A stretch of 64,000 bases of DNA, taken from assembly GCF_039542035.1 (NCBI RefSeq), contig NZ_BAABHJ010000001.1:434001-498000 (forward strand), in the 5' to 3' direction. The DNA comes from Actinoallomurus liliacearum (GTDB taxonomy: Bacteria > Actinomycetota > Actinomycetes > Streptosporangiales > Streptosporangiaceae). The number at the start of each line of letters is the position of its first letter. Within the stretch, counting starts at the first letter, position 1. Of the stretch, positions 53,157 through 64,000 are shown piece after piece. The translations under genes were made by a program, and so were the position numbers. The notes below the pieces were generated by a model. That model ran no database searches and had not been told where the DNA came from. It was given only the letters and a program-made list of their open reading frames with translations.

Positions 53157-53268
53157 GATCAGGGCGCGCACGGCCCGTCGGCGAGGTCCGGGCACCGCCC
53201 GCGCGACCGATCAGGGCGTCCACGGGCCCGTCAGTGAGCTATGGGAATCCGCCCGACCGATCAGGGCG
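53157..53268. repeat. Degenerate tandem repeat of about 51 bp next to whiA
   Basis: GATCAGGGCG recurs at 53157, 53209 and 53259, and the bases after the first two copies align (CCCGTC, GAG and a final CGACC) with scattered mismatches. The last copy overlaps the whiA stop codon, as if the 3' end of whiA had been duplicated and then decayed. Confidence 0.5.
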
Positions 53269-54241
53269 CGAGCATGTCGGCGGTGACGTTCGCCTCGGTG
53301 CCGGCGATGCCCTGATCCATGGCGCGCTTGTCGGCCATGGCCAGCAGGCGGCGGATCCGGCCGGCGATGGCGTCCTTGGTCAACGGCGGGTCGGCGAGCT
53401 GTCCGAGCTCCTCCAGCGACGCCTGCTTGTGCTCCAGCCGCAGCCGGCCGGCGGCCACGAGGTGCTCGGGCGCGTCGTCGGCGAGGATCTCCAGGGCGCG
53501 CGCGACCCGCGCCCCGGCCGCGACCGCCGCCCGCGCGGAGCGACGGAGGTTCGCGTCGTCGAAATTGGCCAGGCGGTTCGCGGTCGCGCGCACCTCCCGG
53601 CGCATCCGGCGCTCCTCCCAGGCGAGCACCGAGTCGTGCGCGCCCAGCCGGGTCAGCAGCGCCGAGATCGCGTCGCCGTCGCGGACGACGACGCGGTCCA
53701 CGCCCCGCACCTCGCGCGCCTTGGCGTGGATCCTCAGTCGCCGCGCCGCGCCGACCAGCGCCAGGGCCGCCTCGGGCCCGGGGCAGGTCACCTCGAGGGA
53801 CATGGAACGGCCGGGCTCGGTCAGCGAGCCGTGCGCCAGGAACGCCCCCCGCCACGCCGACTCGGCGTCGCAGGCGCCGCCGGACACGACGTGCCGGGGC
53901 AGGCCGCGGACCGGGCGGCCGTTGTTGTCGATCAGCCCGGTCTGGCGCGCCAGGGACTCACCGTCGCGGAACACTCGGACGACGTACCGGTTGCCCTTGC
54001 GCAGGCCGCTCGGCGCCAGCACCACCACGTCGGAGCTGTGCCCGAAGACCTCCGCGAGGTCCTTGCGCAGACGTCGCGCCGCGGCTCCGGTGTCGAGCTC
54101 CGCCTCGATCACGATGCGCCCGCTGACAATGTGCAGCCCTCCGGCGAAGCGCAGCAGCGTCGACACCTCGGACTTGCGGCAGCACGGCTTCATGACGGAC
54201 AGCCTGCTCAGCTCGTCCTTCACCACGCCGGTCATCGCCAT
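53261..54241 (-). CDS. whiA: Sporulation regulator WhiA
   Basis: 326 residues. N-terminal LAGLIDADG-type homing-endonuclease-like domain (FRGAFLAHGSLTEP region and VKDELSRLSVMKPCCRKSE start) and a C-terminal helix-turn-helix (ASLEELGQLADPPLTKDAIAGRIRRL in two stretches). In streptomycetes WhiA acts with WhiB to switch on sporulation septation. It is the first of the conserved whiA-yvcK-rapZ-uvrC group read in reverse order here. ATG 54241. Confidence 0.96.
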   Translation of the reverse strand: MAMTGVVKDELSRLSVMKPCCRKSEVSTLLRFAGGLHIVSGRIVIEAELDTGAAARRLRKDLAEVFGHSSDVVVLAPSGLRKGNRYVVRVFRDGESLARQTGLIDNNGRPVRGLPRHVVSGGACDAESAWRGAFLAHGSLTEPGRSMSLEVTCPGPEAALALVGAARRLRIHAKAREVRGVDRVVVRDGDAISALLTRLGAHDSVLAWEERRMRREVRATANRLANFDDANLRRSARAAVAAGARVARALEILADDAPEHLVAAGRLRLEHKQASLEELGQLADPPLTKDAIAGRIRRLLAMADKRAMDQGIAGTEANVTADMLAP

Positions 54242-54274
54242 GGATGTGATCCTCCCCCTGTAGCCATCATCCCG

Positions 54275-55252
54275 TCAGGGCAGTCTCGCCGAATCTTGCC
54301 GGGGACAGTGGCCGCTGACAAAGATCTGTGCGAACGCTTGGGCCAACCGTGCCGGATCATGCCGTGGAGATCCATCTCCCGCCGCCACGTCGGCCAGCAC
54401 CAGCGTCCCTCCGAGGGTACGTGCCGCCTTTTCAACGACATCGCGCTCCTCAACGACGTTCCGGTCGGCGAGGACGATATCGACCCTGAGGTCGGGGGCG
54501 TGCGCCCGCAGCACCTCCAGGTGCCGCTGCGGCGAGAAGTCGTCGGTCTCGCCGGGCTGGGGTTCGAGGTTGAGCGCGACGATCCGCCGGGCCGGCGTGC
54601 GCAGCAGGGCACTCGCCAGCTCCGGCACCTTCAGGTGGGGCAGCACGCTGGTGAACCAGGAGCCGGGCCCGAAGACGACCCAGTCGGCCTCCTCGATGGC
54701 GCGCAGGGCGTCCGGGGACGCGGGCGGGTCCGGTGGGACCAACGAGACGCTGAGCACCTGTCCCGGCGTCTTGGCGCAGGCCACCTGGCCCTGGACGTGG
54801 GTGATCTCCTGCGGCCGCTCCGGGTCGGCGCCCCGGACCTCCGCGACGATGTCGAGCGGCACGGACGCCATGGGCAGCACCCGGCCCTGCGCGCCCAGCA
54901 GCCGTCCCATCCAGTCCAGGCCCGCGACCGGATCGTCGAGCAGCTCCCACAGCGCGACCATGAGCAGGTTGCCCATCGCGTGCCCGTGCAGCTCGCCCTC
55001 GCTGCGGAAGCGATGCTGGACGACCTCGCTCCAGGTTCGCCCCCAGTCGTCGTCGCGGCACAGCGCGGCCAGCGCCATGCGCAGGTCCCCGGGCGGCAGC
55101 ACGCCGAGCTCCCGGCGCAGCCGGCCGCTGGAGCCACCGTCGTCGGCGACGGTCACGACGGCCGTGAGCCGGTCGGTCACCCGGCGCAGCGCGGACAGCG
55201 AGGCGAACAATCCGTGCCCTCCGCCGAGGGCGACGACCTTGGGGGAAGTCAC
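54275..55252 (-). CDS. yvcK: YvcK/CofD-like protein (gluconeogenesis factor)
   Basis: 325 residues of the CofD-like Rossmann fold: VVALGGGHGLFASLSALRRV, TVADDGGSSGRLRRELG, PPGDLRMAL and FGPGSWFTSVLPHL. In Bacillus YvcK is required for growth on gluconeogenic carbon and binds UDP-sugars. GTG 55252 lies six bases after the rapZ stop, so it belongs to the uvrC-rapZ-yvcK-whiA operon. Confidence 0.94.
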   Translation of the reverse strand: MTSPKVVALGGGHGLFASLSALRRVTDRLTAVVTVADDGGSSGRLRRELGVLPPGDLRMALAALCRDDDWGRTWSEVVQHRFRSEGELHGHAMGNLLMVALWELLDDPVAGLDWMGRLLGAQGRVLPMASVPLDIVAEVRGADPERPQEITHVQGQVACAKTPGQVLSVSLVPPDPPASPDALRAIEEADWVVFGPGSWFTSVLPHLKVPELASALLRTPARRIVALNLEPQPGETDDFSPQRHLEVLRAHAPDLRVDIVLADRNVVEERDVVEKAARTLGGTLVLADVAAGDGSPRHDPARLAQAFAQIFVSGHCPRQDSARLP

Positions 55253-55258
55253 GTGTGG

Positions 55259-56161
55259 TTATTCCCGTCCCAGATCCCGGTGGACGACCCTTACCTCGAG
55301 CCCCTCATCGCCCAGCCGGGCGCCGAACTGCTCGGCCATCGCGACGCTGCGGTGCTTGCCGCCGGTACAGCCGACGGCGAGCGTGACGTAGTGCTTGCCC
55401 TCGCGCTCGTACCCCTCGGCGAGCAGCCGCAGCACCTCGGTGTAGGCGTCGAGGAACTCCTTGGCCCCCGGCCGGGACAGCACGTAGTCGCGCACCGCCG
55501 CGTCCCGTCCGTTCTGCGGGCGCAGCTCGGGGATCCAGTGCGGGTTCGGCAGGAACCGGCAGTCGACCACGAGGTCGGCGTCGACGGGCAGGCCGTACTT
55601 GTAGCCGAAGGAGACGACGGTCGCACGCAGGCTCGACTCCCCCGCCTCGCCGCCGAAGAACTCCACGATCTTGGCGCGCAGCTCGTGGACGTTCAGCGCG
55701 CTGCTGTCGAGGACGAGATCCGCCTCGGCACGGACGTCGCGCAGCAGCTCGCGCTCGCGGGCGATGCCGTCGACGATCCGGCCGTCGCCCTGCAGCGGGT
55801 GCGGCCGGCGTACGCTCTCGAAACGGCGGACGAGGACGTCGTCGGACGCCTCCAGGTAGACCACCCGGGGGTGCGCGCCGCGCGCCTCTAGGTCGTCGAA
55901 GGCCGACTGCAGGTCGGTCGTGAAGGCCCGGCTGCGCACGTCGACGACGACCGCGATGCGCGGCACCGCCCCCTGGCCGCGCTCGGCGAGGTCGGCCATC
56001 GTCGCCAGCAGGCCGGGCGGCAGGTTGTCGACGACGAACCAGTCCAGGTCCTCCAGTGACTTGGCGGCCGTGCTCCGCCCCGCCCCGGACATCCCGGTGA
56101 TGATCACAATGTCGGGCACTTGCGGGCCGCCCGGCAGATTGGCCCCTGTCGCGTGGTTCAC
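55259..56161 (-). CDS. rapZ: RNase adaptor/nucleotide-binding protein RapZ (YvcJ)
   Basis: 300 residues. P-loop IITGMSGAGRSTAAK, Walker-B-like VVVDVRSR, and the C-terminal domain ending VGCTGGKHRSVAMAEQF are diagnostic. It hydrolyses GTP or binds nucleotides; in enterobacteria it targets GlmZ, but the actinobacterial role is not settled. GTG 56161 overlaps the uvrC stop by four bases. Confidence 0.95.
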   Translation of the reverse strand: MNHATGANLPGGPQVPDIVIITGMSGAGRSTAAKSLEDLDWFVVDNLPPGLLATMADLAERGQGAVPRIAVVVDVRSRAFTTDLQSAFDDLEARGAHPRVVYLEASDDVLVRRFESVRRPHPLQGDGRIVDGIARERELLRDVRAEADLVLDSSALNVHELRAKIVEFFGGEAGESSLRATVVSFGYKYGLPVDADLVVDCRFLPNPHWIPELRPQNGRDAAVRDYVLSRPGAKEFLDAYTEVLRLLAEGYEREGKHYVTLAVGCTGGKHRSVAMAEQFGARLGDEGLEVRVVHRDLGRE

Positions 56162-58119
56162 GTCTCTTCTCCCCCGTCCTGCGCGCCGGTCACCGCCCCG
56201 TCGTGGGCGTGCAGCGCCGCGACGATGTTCTCAGCCGTGCGGCGCCCGATGCCAGGAACCTCGGCGATCTGGTCGGGGCCGGCCTGCTTGAGCATCTTCA
56301 CGGATCCGAAGTGCTTGATCAGCGCCTTGCGGCGGCCCGGCCCCAGGCCGGGGACGTCGTCGAGCTCGCTGACGAGCATGCCCTTGCTGCGCTTGGTCCG
56401 GTGATACCGGATGGCGAAGTCGTGCGCCTGGTCCCGCAGCCGCTGAACGAGGTACATCGCCTCGCTGTTGCGCGGCAGGATGACCGGGTCCTCCTCGTCG
56501 GGCAGCCAGAGCTCCTCCAGGCGCTTGGCGATGCCGCACACGTCCACGTCGTCGATGCCGAGCTCGTCGAGCGCCCGCTGGGCGGCCGCGACCTGCGGCG
56601 GGCCGCCGTCGACGACCACGAGGTTGGGCGGATAGGCGAACCTGCGGGGCCGGCCCGTCTCCGGGTCGATCGGCCCGCCGGCCTCCGGCTCGCCCAGGAC
56701 GTCCAGCTCGCCGGTCTTCTCGGTCTCCTCCAGGTAGCGCTTGAACCGGCGGCGGATCACCTCGTGGATCGAGCGGACGTCGTCCTGGCCCTCGACCGTC
56801 TTGATGGAGAATCGCCGGTATTCGCTCTTGCGCGCCAGGCCGTCCTCGAAGACCACCATCGACGCGACGACGTTGGTGCCCTGGAGGTTCGAGACGTCGT
56901 AGCACTCCATGCGCAGCGGCGCCTGGTCCAGGTCGAGGGCGTCCTGCAGCTCCTGCAGGCCCTTGCTGCGGGTCGTCAGGTCGGTCGCGCGGCGCGTCTT
57001 GTGCTGCTTGAACGCCTCGACGGCGTTGCGCTCGACGGTCTCCATCAGCGTCTTCTTGTCGCCCCGCTGGGGCACGCGCAGGTCGACCCGGCCGCCCCGG
57101 TGCTCGGCCAGCAGCTCCACGACCGCGTCGGTGTCGGGCGGCAGCGCGGGGACCAGGATCTCGCGGGGCACCGCCTCCGGCGCGGCCTCACCGTACATCT
57201 GCAGCAGGAACTGCTCGACGAGCTCGCCGGTCGTGACGTCGTCGACCTTGTCGACCACCCAGCCGCGCTGGCCGCGGATGCGCCCGCCGCGCACGTAGAA
57301 GACCTGGGCGGCGGCCTCGAGCTGGTCGTCGGCGAAGGCGACGACGTCGCAGTCGGTCGTGTCGCCCAGCACCACCGACTGCTTCTCCAGCGCCCGCTGC
57401 AGGGCCCGGATGTCGTCGCGCAGGCGGGCCGCGCGCTCGTACTCCTGGTCGGCCGCGGACGCCTTCATGTCCTTCTCGAGCGCCTTGATGAACCGGGCCG
57501 TGTCGCCCGCCATGAAGTCGCAGAAGTCCTCGGCGAGCTCCCGGTGGGCCTGCTCGGTCACCCGGCCGACGCACGGCGCCGAGCACTTGCCGATGTCGCC
57601 GAGCAGGCACGGCCGGTCCATCCGGCGCTGCCGCTGGAAGACCCCGGCCGAGCAGGTGCGCACCGGGAAGACCCGCAGCAGCTGGTCGACGGTCTCGCGG
57701 ATCGCCCACGCGTGGGAGTAGGGGCCGAAGTAGCGGACGCCCTTCTTCTTCGCGCCGCGCATGACCTGCACGCGCGGGACGTCCTCGTGCATGGTCACCG
57801 CGAGGTACGGATAGGACTTGTCGTCGCGGTACTTGACGTTGAACCGCGGGTCGAACTCCTTGATCCAGGAGTACTCCAGCTGCAGCGCCTCGACCTCGGT
57901 GCCCACGACCGTCCAGTCGACGCCCGTGGCGGTCTGCAGCATGGTCTGGGTGCGCGGATGCAGCCCCGCGAAGTCGGCGAAGTAGGAGTTGAGCCGGGCG
58001 CGGAGGCTCTTAGCCTTGCCCACGTAGATGACCCGGCCGGTCCCGTCGCGGAAGCGGTACACCCCGGGTGACTCGGGGACGGAGCCGGGCGCGGGCCGAT
58101 AGGTCGCCGGATCTGCCAC
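56158..58119 (-). CDS. uvrC: Excinuclease ABC subunit C
   Basis: 653 residues. GIY-YIG nuclease domain at the N-terminus (SPGVYRFRDGTGRVIYVGKAKSLRARL in two stretches), a UVR domain around residues 200-240, the RNase-H-like second nuclease with ECYDVSNLQGTNVV and VVDGGPPQV, and two helix-hairpin-helix motifs (VPGLGPGRRKAL; VPGIGRRTAENIV). Makes both incisions in nucleotide excision repair with UvrA, also in this window. GTG start 58119. First gene of the uvrC-rapZ-yvcK-whiA unit. Confidence 0.97.
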   Translation of the reverse strand: MADPATYRPAPGSVPESPGVYRFRDGTGRVIYVGKAKSLRARLNSYFADFAGLHPRTQTMLQTATGVDWTVVGTEVEALQLEYSWIKEFDPRFNVKYRDDKSYPYLAVTMHEDVPRVQVMRGAKKKGVRYFGPYSHAWAIRETVDQLLRVFPVRTCSAGVFQRQRRMDRPCLLGDIGKCSAPCVGRVTEQAHRELAEDFCDFMAGDTARFIKALEKDMKASAADQEYERAARLRDDIRALQRALEKQSVVLGDTTDCDVVAFADDQLEAAAQVFYVRGGRIRGQRGWVVDKVDDVTTGELVEQFLLQMYGEAAPEAVPREILVPALPPDTDAVVELLAEHRGGRVDLRVPQRGDKKTLMETVERNAVEAFKQHKTRRATDLTTRSKGLQELQDALDLDQAPLRMECYDVSNLQGTNVVASMVVFEDGLARKSEYRRFSIKTVEGQDDVRSIHEVIRRRFKRYLEETEKTGELDVLGEPEAGGPIDPETGRPRRFAYPPNLVVVDGGPPQVAAAQRALDELGIDDVDVCGIAKRLEELWLPDEEDPVILPRNSEAMYLVQRLRDQAHDFAIRYHRTKRSKGMLVSELDDVPGLGPGRRKALIKHFGSVKMLKQAGPDQIAEVPGIGRRTAENIVAALHAHDGAVTGAQDGGEET

Positions 58120-58171
58120 GCCGTAAGCCTAGTCGGGGCGACGGACAGGGTGGCTTCTGTGACGAAATGTG

Positions 58172-58185
58172 GTGACTCGGGTCAC
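58172..58185. promoter_or_regulatory. Crp-like dyad between uvrC and mscS
   Basis: GTGACTCGGGTCAC, a GTGA-N6-TCAC dyad, in the 149-base divergent gap. Same half-sites and spacing as the site upstream of gap. Modest evidence. Confidence 0.35.
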
Positions 58186-58268
58186 TTGTGCGGATTGATG
58201 ATTTGTGGGAACGACGGTGTCACGGCGAGCCCAGGGTTCAGTAGTCGATCTGAAGGGGGACCTTGATC

Positions 58269-59345
58269 GTGTCGACCGTCACCGCGCTGGCCGTACTGAT
58301 CGGATCCGTACTGCTCGGCCTGCTGGTGGTGGAGATCCTTCGTCGTGCGCTCACGAGCCGGCTGGTCTCACGCTGGCCGTTGGCCCCGCCGATCGTCCGG
58401 CGCTGCGTCAAGCCCGGCTTCACCCTCGCGTTCGCGGCCGGTGCCACGGCCGGACTACCGCCGCGCGAGGTCCTCGGCCGGTCCGCGCCCGACGTCCGCC
58501 ACGCGCTGTCACTCCTCGTCATCGCGTCGCTGACCTGGCTGATCATCCAGGCGGCCTACGCCACGACCGACGTGGCCCTCGACCACCTCACCAAGATCGA
58601 AGGCGACCGGAACGTCCGCGCCCGGCGGGTGCGCACGCAGGTGATGCTCCTGCGCCGCACCTCCGCGGCCGTCGTCGTGATCATCGCGATGTCCTCGATG
58701 CTGTTCACGTTCCCGGCCGTACGGGCGGTGGGCGCGGGCCTGCTGGCCTCGGCGGGCATCGCCGGCATCGTCGCCGGCATCGCCGCCCAGTCGACGCTGA
58801 GCAACGTCTTCGCCGGACTGCAGCTGGCCTTCAGCGATGCCCTGCGGATCGACGACGTCCTCGTCGTGGAGGGCCAATGGGGCCGCATCGAGGAACTGAC
58901 CCTCACGTACGTCGTGCTGCGGCTGTGGGACGAACGGCGGCTCGTGCTCCCCGTGTCGTACTTCGTGCACAACTCCTTCGAGAACTGGACCCGGCACACC
59001 TCGCGGGTGATCGGCACGGTGCTGCTGCACGTGGACTGGAGCGTTCCCGTCGAGGAGCTGCGGACGGAGCTGTACGGGTTCCTGCGCGACCATCCCCTTT
59101 GGGACCAGAAGGACTGGGTGCTGCAGGTGACCGACGTGCTGCCGAACGGCCTGGTCCAGATACGCGCGCTGATGAGCGCGCACGACTCGGCCAGCGCGTT
59201 CGACCTGCGCTGCGACGTCCGCGAGCACCTCATCGCCTACATCCGGGAGAAGTACCCGTCGGCGCTCCCCCGCTTCCGCGCCGACACCGGGGCCCTTCCG
59301 CAGAACGCCGCGTGGACGGACGATCAGTCCGCCCCGCACGCCTGA
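58269..59345 (+). CDS. MscS-family mechanosensitive channel
   Basis: 358 residues. N-terminal membrane helices (VTALAVLIGSVLLGLLVVEIL and two more) followed by the MscS pore helix and beta domain: AGIAGIVAGIAAQSTLSNVFAG, SDALRIDDVLVVEGQWGRIEEL, and VLPVSYFVHNSFENWTRH. It releases osmolytes under hypo-osmotic shock. GTG 58269 with AAGGGGG nine bases upstream is preferred over TTG 58263. Monocistronic, with a strong terminator behind it. Confidence 0.9.
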   Translation: MSTVTALAVLIGSVLLGLLVVEILRRALTSRLVSRWPLAPPIVRRCVKPGFTLAFAAGATAGLPPREVLGRSAPDVRHALSLLVIASLTWLIIQAAYATTDVALDHLTKIEGDRNVRARRVRTQVMLLRRTSAAVVVIIAMSSMLFTFPAVRAVGAGLLASAGIAGIVAGIAAQSTLSNVFAGLQLAFSDALRIDDVLVVEGQWGRIEELTLTYVVLRLWDERRLVLPVSYFVHNSFENWTRHTSRVIGTVLLHVDWSVPVEELRTELYGFLRDHPLWDQKDWVLQVTDVLPNGLVQIRALMSAHDSASAFDLRCDVREHLIAYIREKYPSALPRFRADTGALPQNAAWTDDQSAPHA

Positions 59346-59348
59346 GTT

Positions 59349-59381
59349 CGGCCGGGCCTGACGGGGCGTCAGGCCCGGCCG
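59349..59381. terminator. Terminator between mscS and Rieske gene
   Basis: Perfect 15-bp stem CGGCCGGGCCTGACG / CGTCAGGCCCGGCCG with a GGG loop between convergent genes. Confidence 0.75.
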
Positions 59382-59395
59382 GGCCTCGGGCGGGT

Positions 59396-59887
59396 TCAGG
59401 CGAGCTTGATCTCGCCGTTCTCCACCTTGACGGACTTGCGCGGCAGCGGCGTCGCGGCCGGGCCGTTCGCGACGGATCCATCGCTGATCTTGAACTTGCT
59501 GCCGTGGCAGGGGCAGTTGATGGTGCCGCCGCTCACCGAGCCGACGGTGCAGCCGCGGTGGGTGCAGACCGCGCTGAACGCCGCGAACTCCCCCTGCTTC
59601 GGCTGGGTGACGACGACCTTGCGGTCCTTGAAGACCTTTCCGCCGCCCACGGGGATGTCGGCGGCCTTGCCCAGCGCGCCGTCGCCGCCGCCCGCCGGGG
59701 CCGTCGCTCCGCCGCCACCGTGCGCGGAGCCGTCGGAGTCGTCCGACGAGCCTCCGCAGGCGGCGAGTGTTCCGGCGACGCCGACCAGACCGACGCCGAG
59801 CAGCATTCCGCGGCGCGTCGCCCCGGGTTCGACGCGGGTCTCGGTCTCTTCGGCGTCGGCCGGCGCGGCCGAGGGATCGAACGACAT
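59396..59887 (-). CDS. Tat-exported Rieske (2Fe-2S) lipoprotein 1
   Basis: 163 residues. Twin-arginine signal (TRRGMLLGVGLVGVAGTLAACG) with a lipobox LAAC, a Ser/Gly-rich linker, then a Rieske domain with CTHRGCTVG and CPCHGSKF supplying the two Cys and two His cluster ligands. Probably an extracytoplasmic electron carrier of unknown partner. ATG 59887. It is followed on the same strand by nothing; the paralogue lies just upstream. Confidence 0.9.
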   Translation of the reverse strand: MSFDPSAAPADAEETETRVEPGATRRGMLLGVGLVGVAGTLAACGGSSDDSDGSAHGGGGATAPAGGGDGALGKAADIPVGGGKVFKDRKVVVTQPKQGEFAAFSAVCTHRGCTVGSVSGGTINCPCHGSKFKISDGSVANGPAATPLPRKSVKVENGEIKLA

Positions 59888-59952
59888 GTGGTCCTCCTCG
59901 TGTTCGGGCCTACATCCGGGTTCCACGAAGGAGCGATGCGTTCGGTTCAACG

Positions 59953-60372
59953 CTAGTCGACGATTATCCCGTCGCCCTGCAGCCGTACCGTGAACTCCTG
60001 CAGCGGCGCGCCGGCCGGGCCCTGCTTGACCGAGCCGTCCGTCGCGTTGAACTCGCTGCCGTGACAGGGGCAGGTGATCACGCCGTTCTCGGGGCTGCCG
60101 ACGGTGCATCCCTGGTGCGTACAGGTCGCGGTGAACGCCTTGAACGTCCCCTGCGACGGCTGCGCCACGACGATCTTCCACTTGTCGATGACCTTGCCGC
60201 CGCCGACGGGGATCTCCCCGGTCCGGGCGATCACCTTGCCCTTGATCCCCGGTGGCACGATGGCCTTCGCCGATCGTGTTCCGCACGCGCCGAGGCCGAG
60301 CATCCCCGCACCCGCCAGACCCGCCGTGCCCAGCAACCGCCGCCGCGAACAGCCGACCGCTTCGTCAGTCAT
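59953..60372 (-). CDS. Tat-exported Rieske (2Fe-2S) lipoprotein 2
   Basis: 139 residues, paralogue of the neighbouring gene. Tat signal CSRRRLLGTAGLAGAGMLGL with lipobox LGAC; Rieske ligands in CTHQGCTVG and CPCHGSEF. ATG 60372 follows GGGGAG. An operator-like dyad lies 22 bases upstream of the start codon. With its paralogue 65 bases downstream it forms a tandem duplicate pair, probably one transcript. Confidence 0.9.
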   Translation of the reverse strand: MTDEAVGCSRRRLLGTAGLAGAGMLGLGACGTRSAKAIVPPGIKGKVIARTGEIPVGGGKVIDKWKIVVAQPSQGTFKAFTATCTHQGCTVGSPENGVITCPCHGSEFNATDGSVKQGPAGAPLQEFTVRLQGDGIIVD

Positions 60373-60394
60373 CGATCTCCCCGGAAAGATCATC

Positions 60395-60411
60395 TACTAC
60401 ACGCTGTAGTA
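60395..60411. promoter_or_regulatory. BlaI/MecI/CopY-like operator upstream of Rieske genes
   Basis: TACTACA-CGC-TGTAGTA, a perfect 7-bp dyad with a 3-base spacer. TACTACA...TGTAGTA half-sites are those of BlaI/MecI-type repressors; known sites usually have a slightly different centre. It lies just upstream of the Rieske 2 ribosome site. Confidence 0.5.
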
Positions 60412-60504
60412 CTTCTCCTCCATGCTATCGCCCGGTTCGGGAGGGGATGAGCGGGTGCCCCCTTCCCCCGGGAGGGCGACGTTCCGGGCAGCCCGGGGCA
60501 GTCT

Positions 60505-60531
60505 CCGGCGGGACGCGAGTCGTCCCGCCGG
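60505..60531 (-). terminator. Terminator after uvrA
   Basis: Perfect 10-bp stem CCGGCGGGAC / GTCCCGCCGG with a 7-base loop, 36 bases beyond the uvrA stop. Confidence 0.65.
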
Positions 60532-60566
60532 GGAGCCGGGTGGCCGCTGCGTCGTCCAGCCGGACC

Positions 60567-63413
<2,847 letters not shown>

Positions 63414-63600
63414 GGCGTATTCGCTATCCCCTAGAGCCTGGTGGAGGCAGTCAGCTTCAGGCTAACGAGCGGACAGGCCGGTTTTCTTCCGAAAGCCCTC
63501 GCACGGCGGTCCCTCGTCGCACCGAAACCGTACACGTGTTCGAAGACAGATCGCCACCGAAACGCCTGAGGCCCCTGTGGCTTTACTCGGACCAGCGGCT

Positions 63601-63999
63601 TTACTGGTGCCCGTCGTCGAGGGCGTGCTCGAGGTAGCGCGCGGCCGACCGCCGGACGGCAGCGGCCCCGTCGGCGGCGACGACCCGGCCCCACCAGCCG
63701 CCGTACACGCGCTCGAACGCGAACGGCTCCATCCGGCGCAGCGCGCGGCGGATGATCCGGGGGCGCTCGGGGATGAGATTCGGATAACTGTACATAAAAC
63801 TCACGTACCGGCGGTCCGGGACGACGGTGAAGATGTCGCCGGTGAGCAGCGCTCCCCCGCCGTCCTCGCCGTCGCGCCAGTGCAGCACCTGGCCGCCCGC
63901 GAAGTGCACGCCCGCGTTGACCAGCGTCAGCCCGTCGCCGATCTCCCGGGTCTCGCCCTCCCAGAAGACGATCGAGTCGTCCGGCCGGGCCACCCAGTC
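63601..63999 (-). CDS. Metallo-beta-lactamase-fold hydrolase, N-terminal part outside window
   Basis: C-terminal 132 residues only; the frame is open to the window edge. AGVHFAGGQVLHW and ALLTGDIFTVV match the third His and the bridging Asp region of MBL-fold hydrolases that usually read GHFPGS ... LLTGD. The rest is the helical C-terminal part with FERVYGGWWGRVV. The metal-binding HxHxDH motif lies outside the window, so activity cannot be judged. Confidence 0.75.
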   Translation of the reverse strand, partial: DWVARPDDSIVFWEGETREIGDGLTLVNAGVHFAGGQVLHWRDGEDGGGALLTGDIFTVVPDRRYVSFMYSYPNLIPERPRIIRRALRRMEPFAFERVYGGWWGRVVAADGAAAVRRSAARYLEHALDDGHQ

Positions 64000-64000
64000 C

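Overview
The window comes from a very GC-rich, mycelial-type actinomycete. Evidence is the G/C-ended codon use, frequent GTG starts, and the presence of RbpA, WhiA and OpcA. The gene order whiA-gap-pgk-tpiA-secG near zwf-opcA-pgl-tal-tkt is known from Streptomyces and relatives. I cannot fix the genus from sequence alone; a Streptosporangiales-like organism is my inference.

Layout. (1) 1-5.5 kb: the end of a response regulator, a decayed IS605-type tnpB joined to a broken nitrilase gene, then a ferredoxin-ferredoxin reductase fusion coupled to a cytochrome P450. (2) 5.5-11.5 kb: a secreted GH92 mannosidase behind a LacI-type operator, a PrsW-like membrane protease and ctaB. (3) 11.9-20.6 kb: a pentose-phosphate/glycolysis block, tkt-tal, pgi, zwf-opcA-pgl. 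(4) 20.7-24.8 kb: small accessory genes (methyltransferase, FhuF-like protein, catalytically dead ClpP-like protein, DinB-like protein, LysR regulator). (5) 25-45.4 kb: a biosynthetic island, the main point of interest. (6) 45.5-64 kb: core genes again, glyA with a ZTP riboswitch, rbpA, secG, tpiA-pgk-gap with DasR-type operators, an ECF sigma/DGPF pair, whiA-yvcK-rapZ-uvrC, mscS, two Rieske lipoproteins, uvrA and a partial metallo-beta-lactamase-fold gene.

The island at 25-45 kb looks like an undescribed natural-product pathway built round a 22-residue peptide encoded at 30865-30933. The peptide gene has a near-perfect Shine-Dalgarno sequence and is followed by a perfect 15-bp hairpin. It lies between two paralogous M29-aminopeptidase-like genes. 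The first keeps the whole E/E/H/HxD metal set; the second has lost HxD. Around them are a dedicated aspartate-semialdehyde dehydrogenase and an aspartokinase without recognisable ACT domains, a haem-oxygenase-like oxidase, a GNAT-like protein, a hydroxyacid-oxoacid transhydrogenase-type Fe alcohol dehydrogenase, an aldehyde dehydrogenase, a SAM methyltransferase, three ATP-grasp ligases (one fused in frame to an M20 peptidase), an MFS exporter, an M14-like hydrolase and an RraA-like protein. A 24-bp operator-like element (CATGTAAC...GGTTAC) occurs twice, upstream of the asd operon and upstream of the ATP-grasp operon, which ties the two halves into one regulon.

Inferred working model: aspartate is activated and reduced to a C4 aldehyde, the carbon skeleton is oxidised or reduced, amide bonds are made by ATP-grasp enzymes, and the 22-mer acts either as a RiPP-like precursor or as a carrier peptide. 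The product and the exact role of the peptide cannot be read from the sequence.
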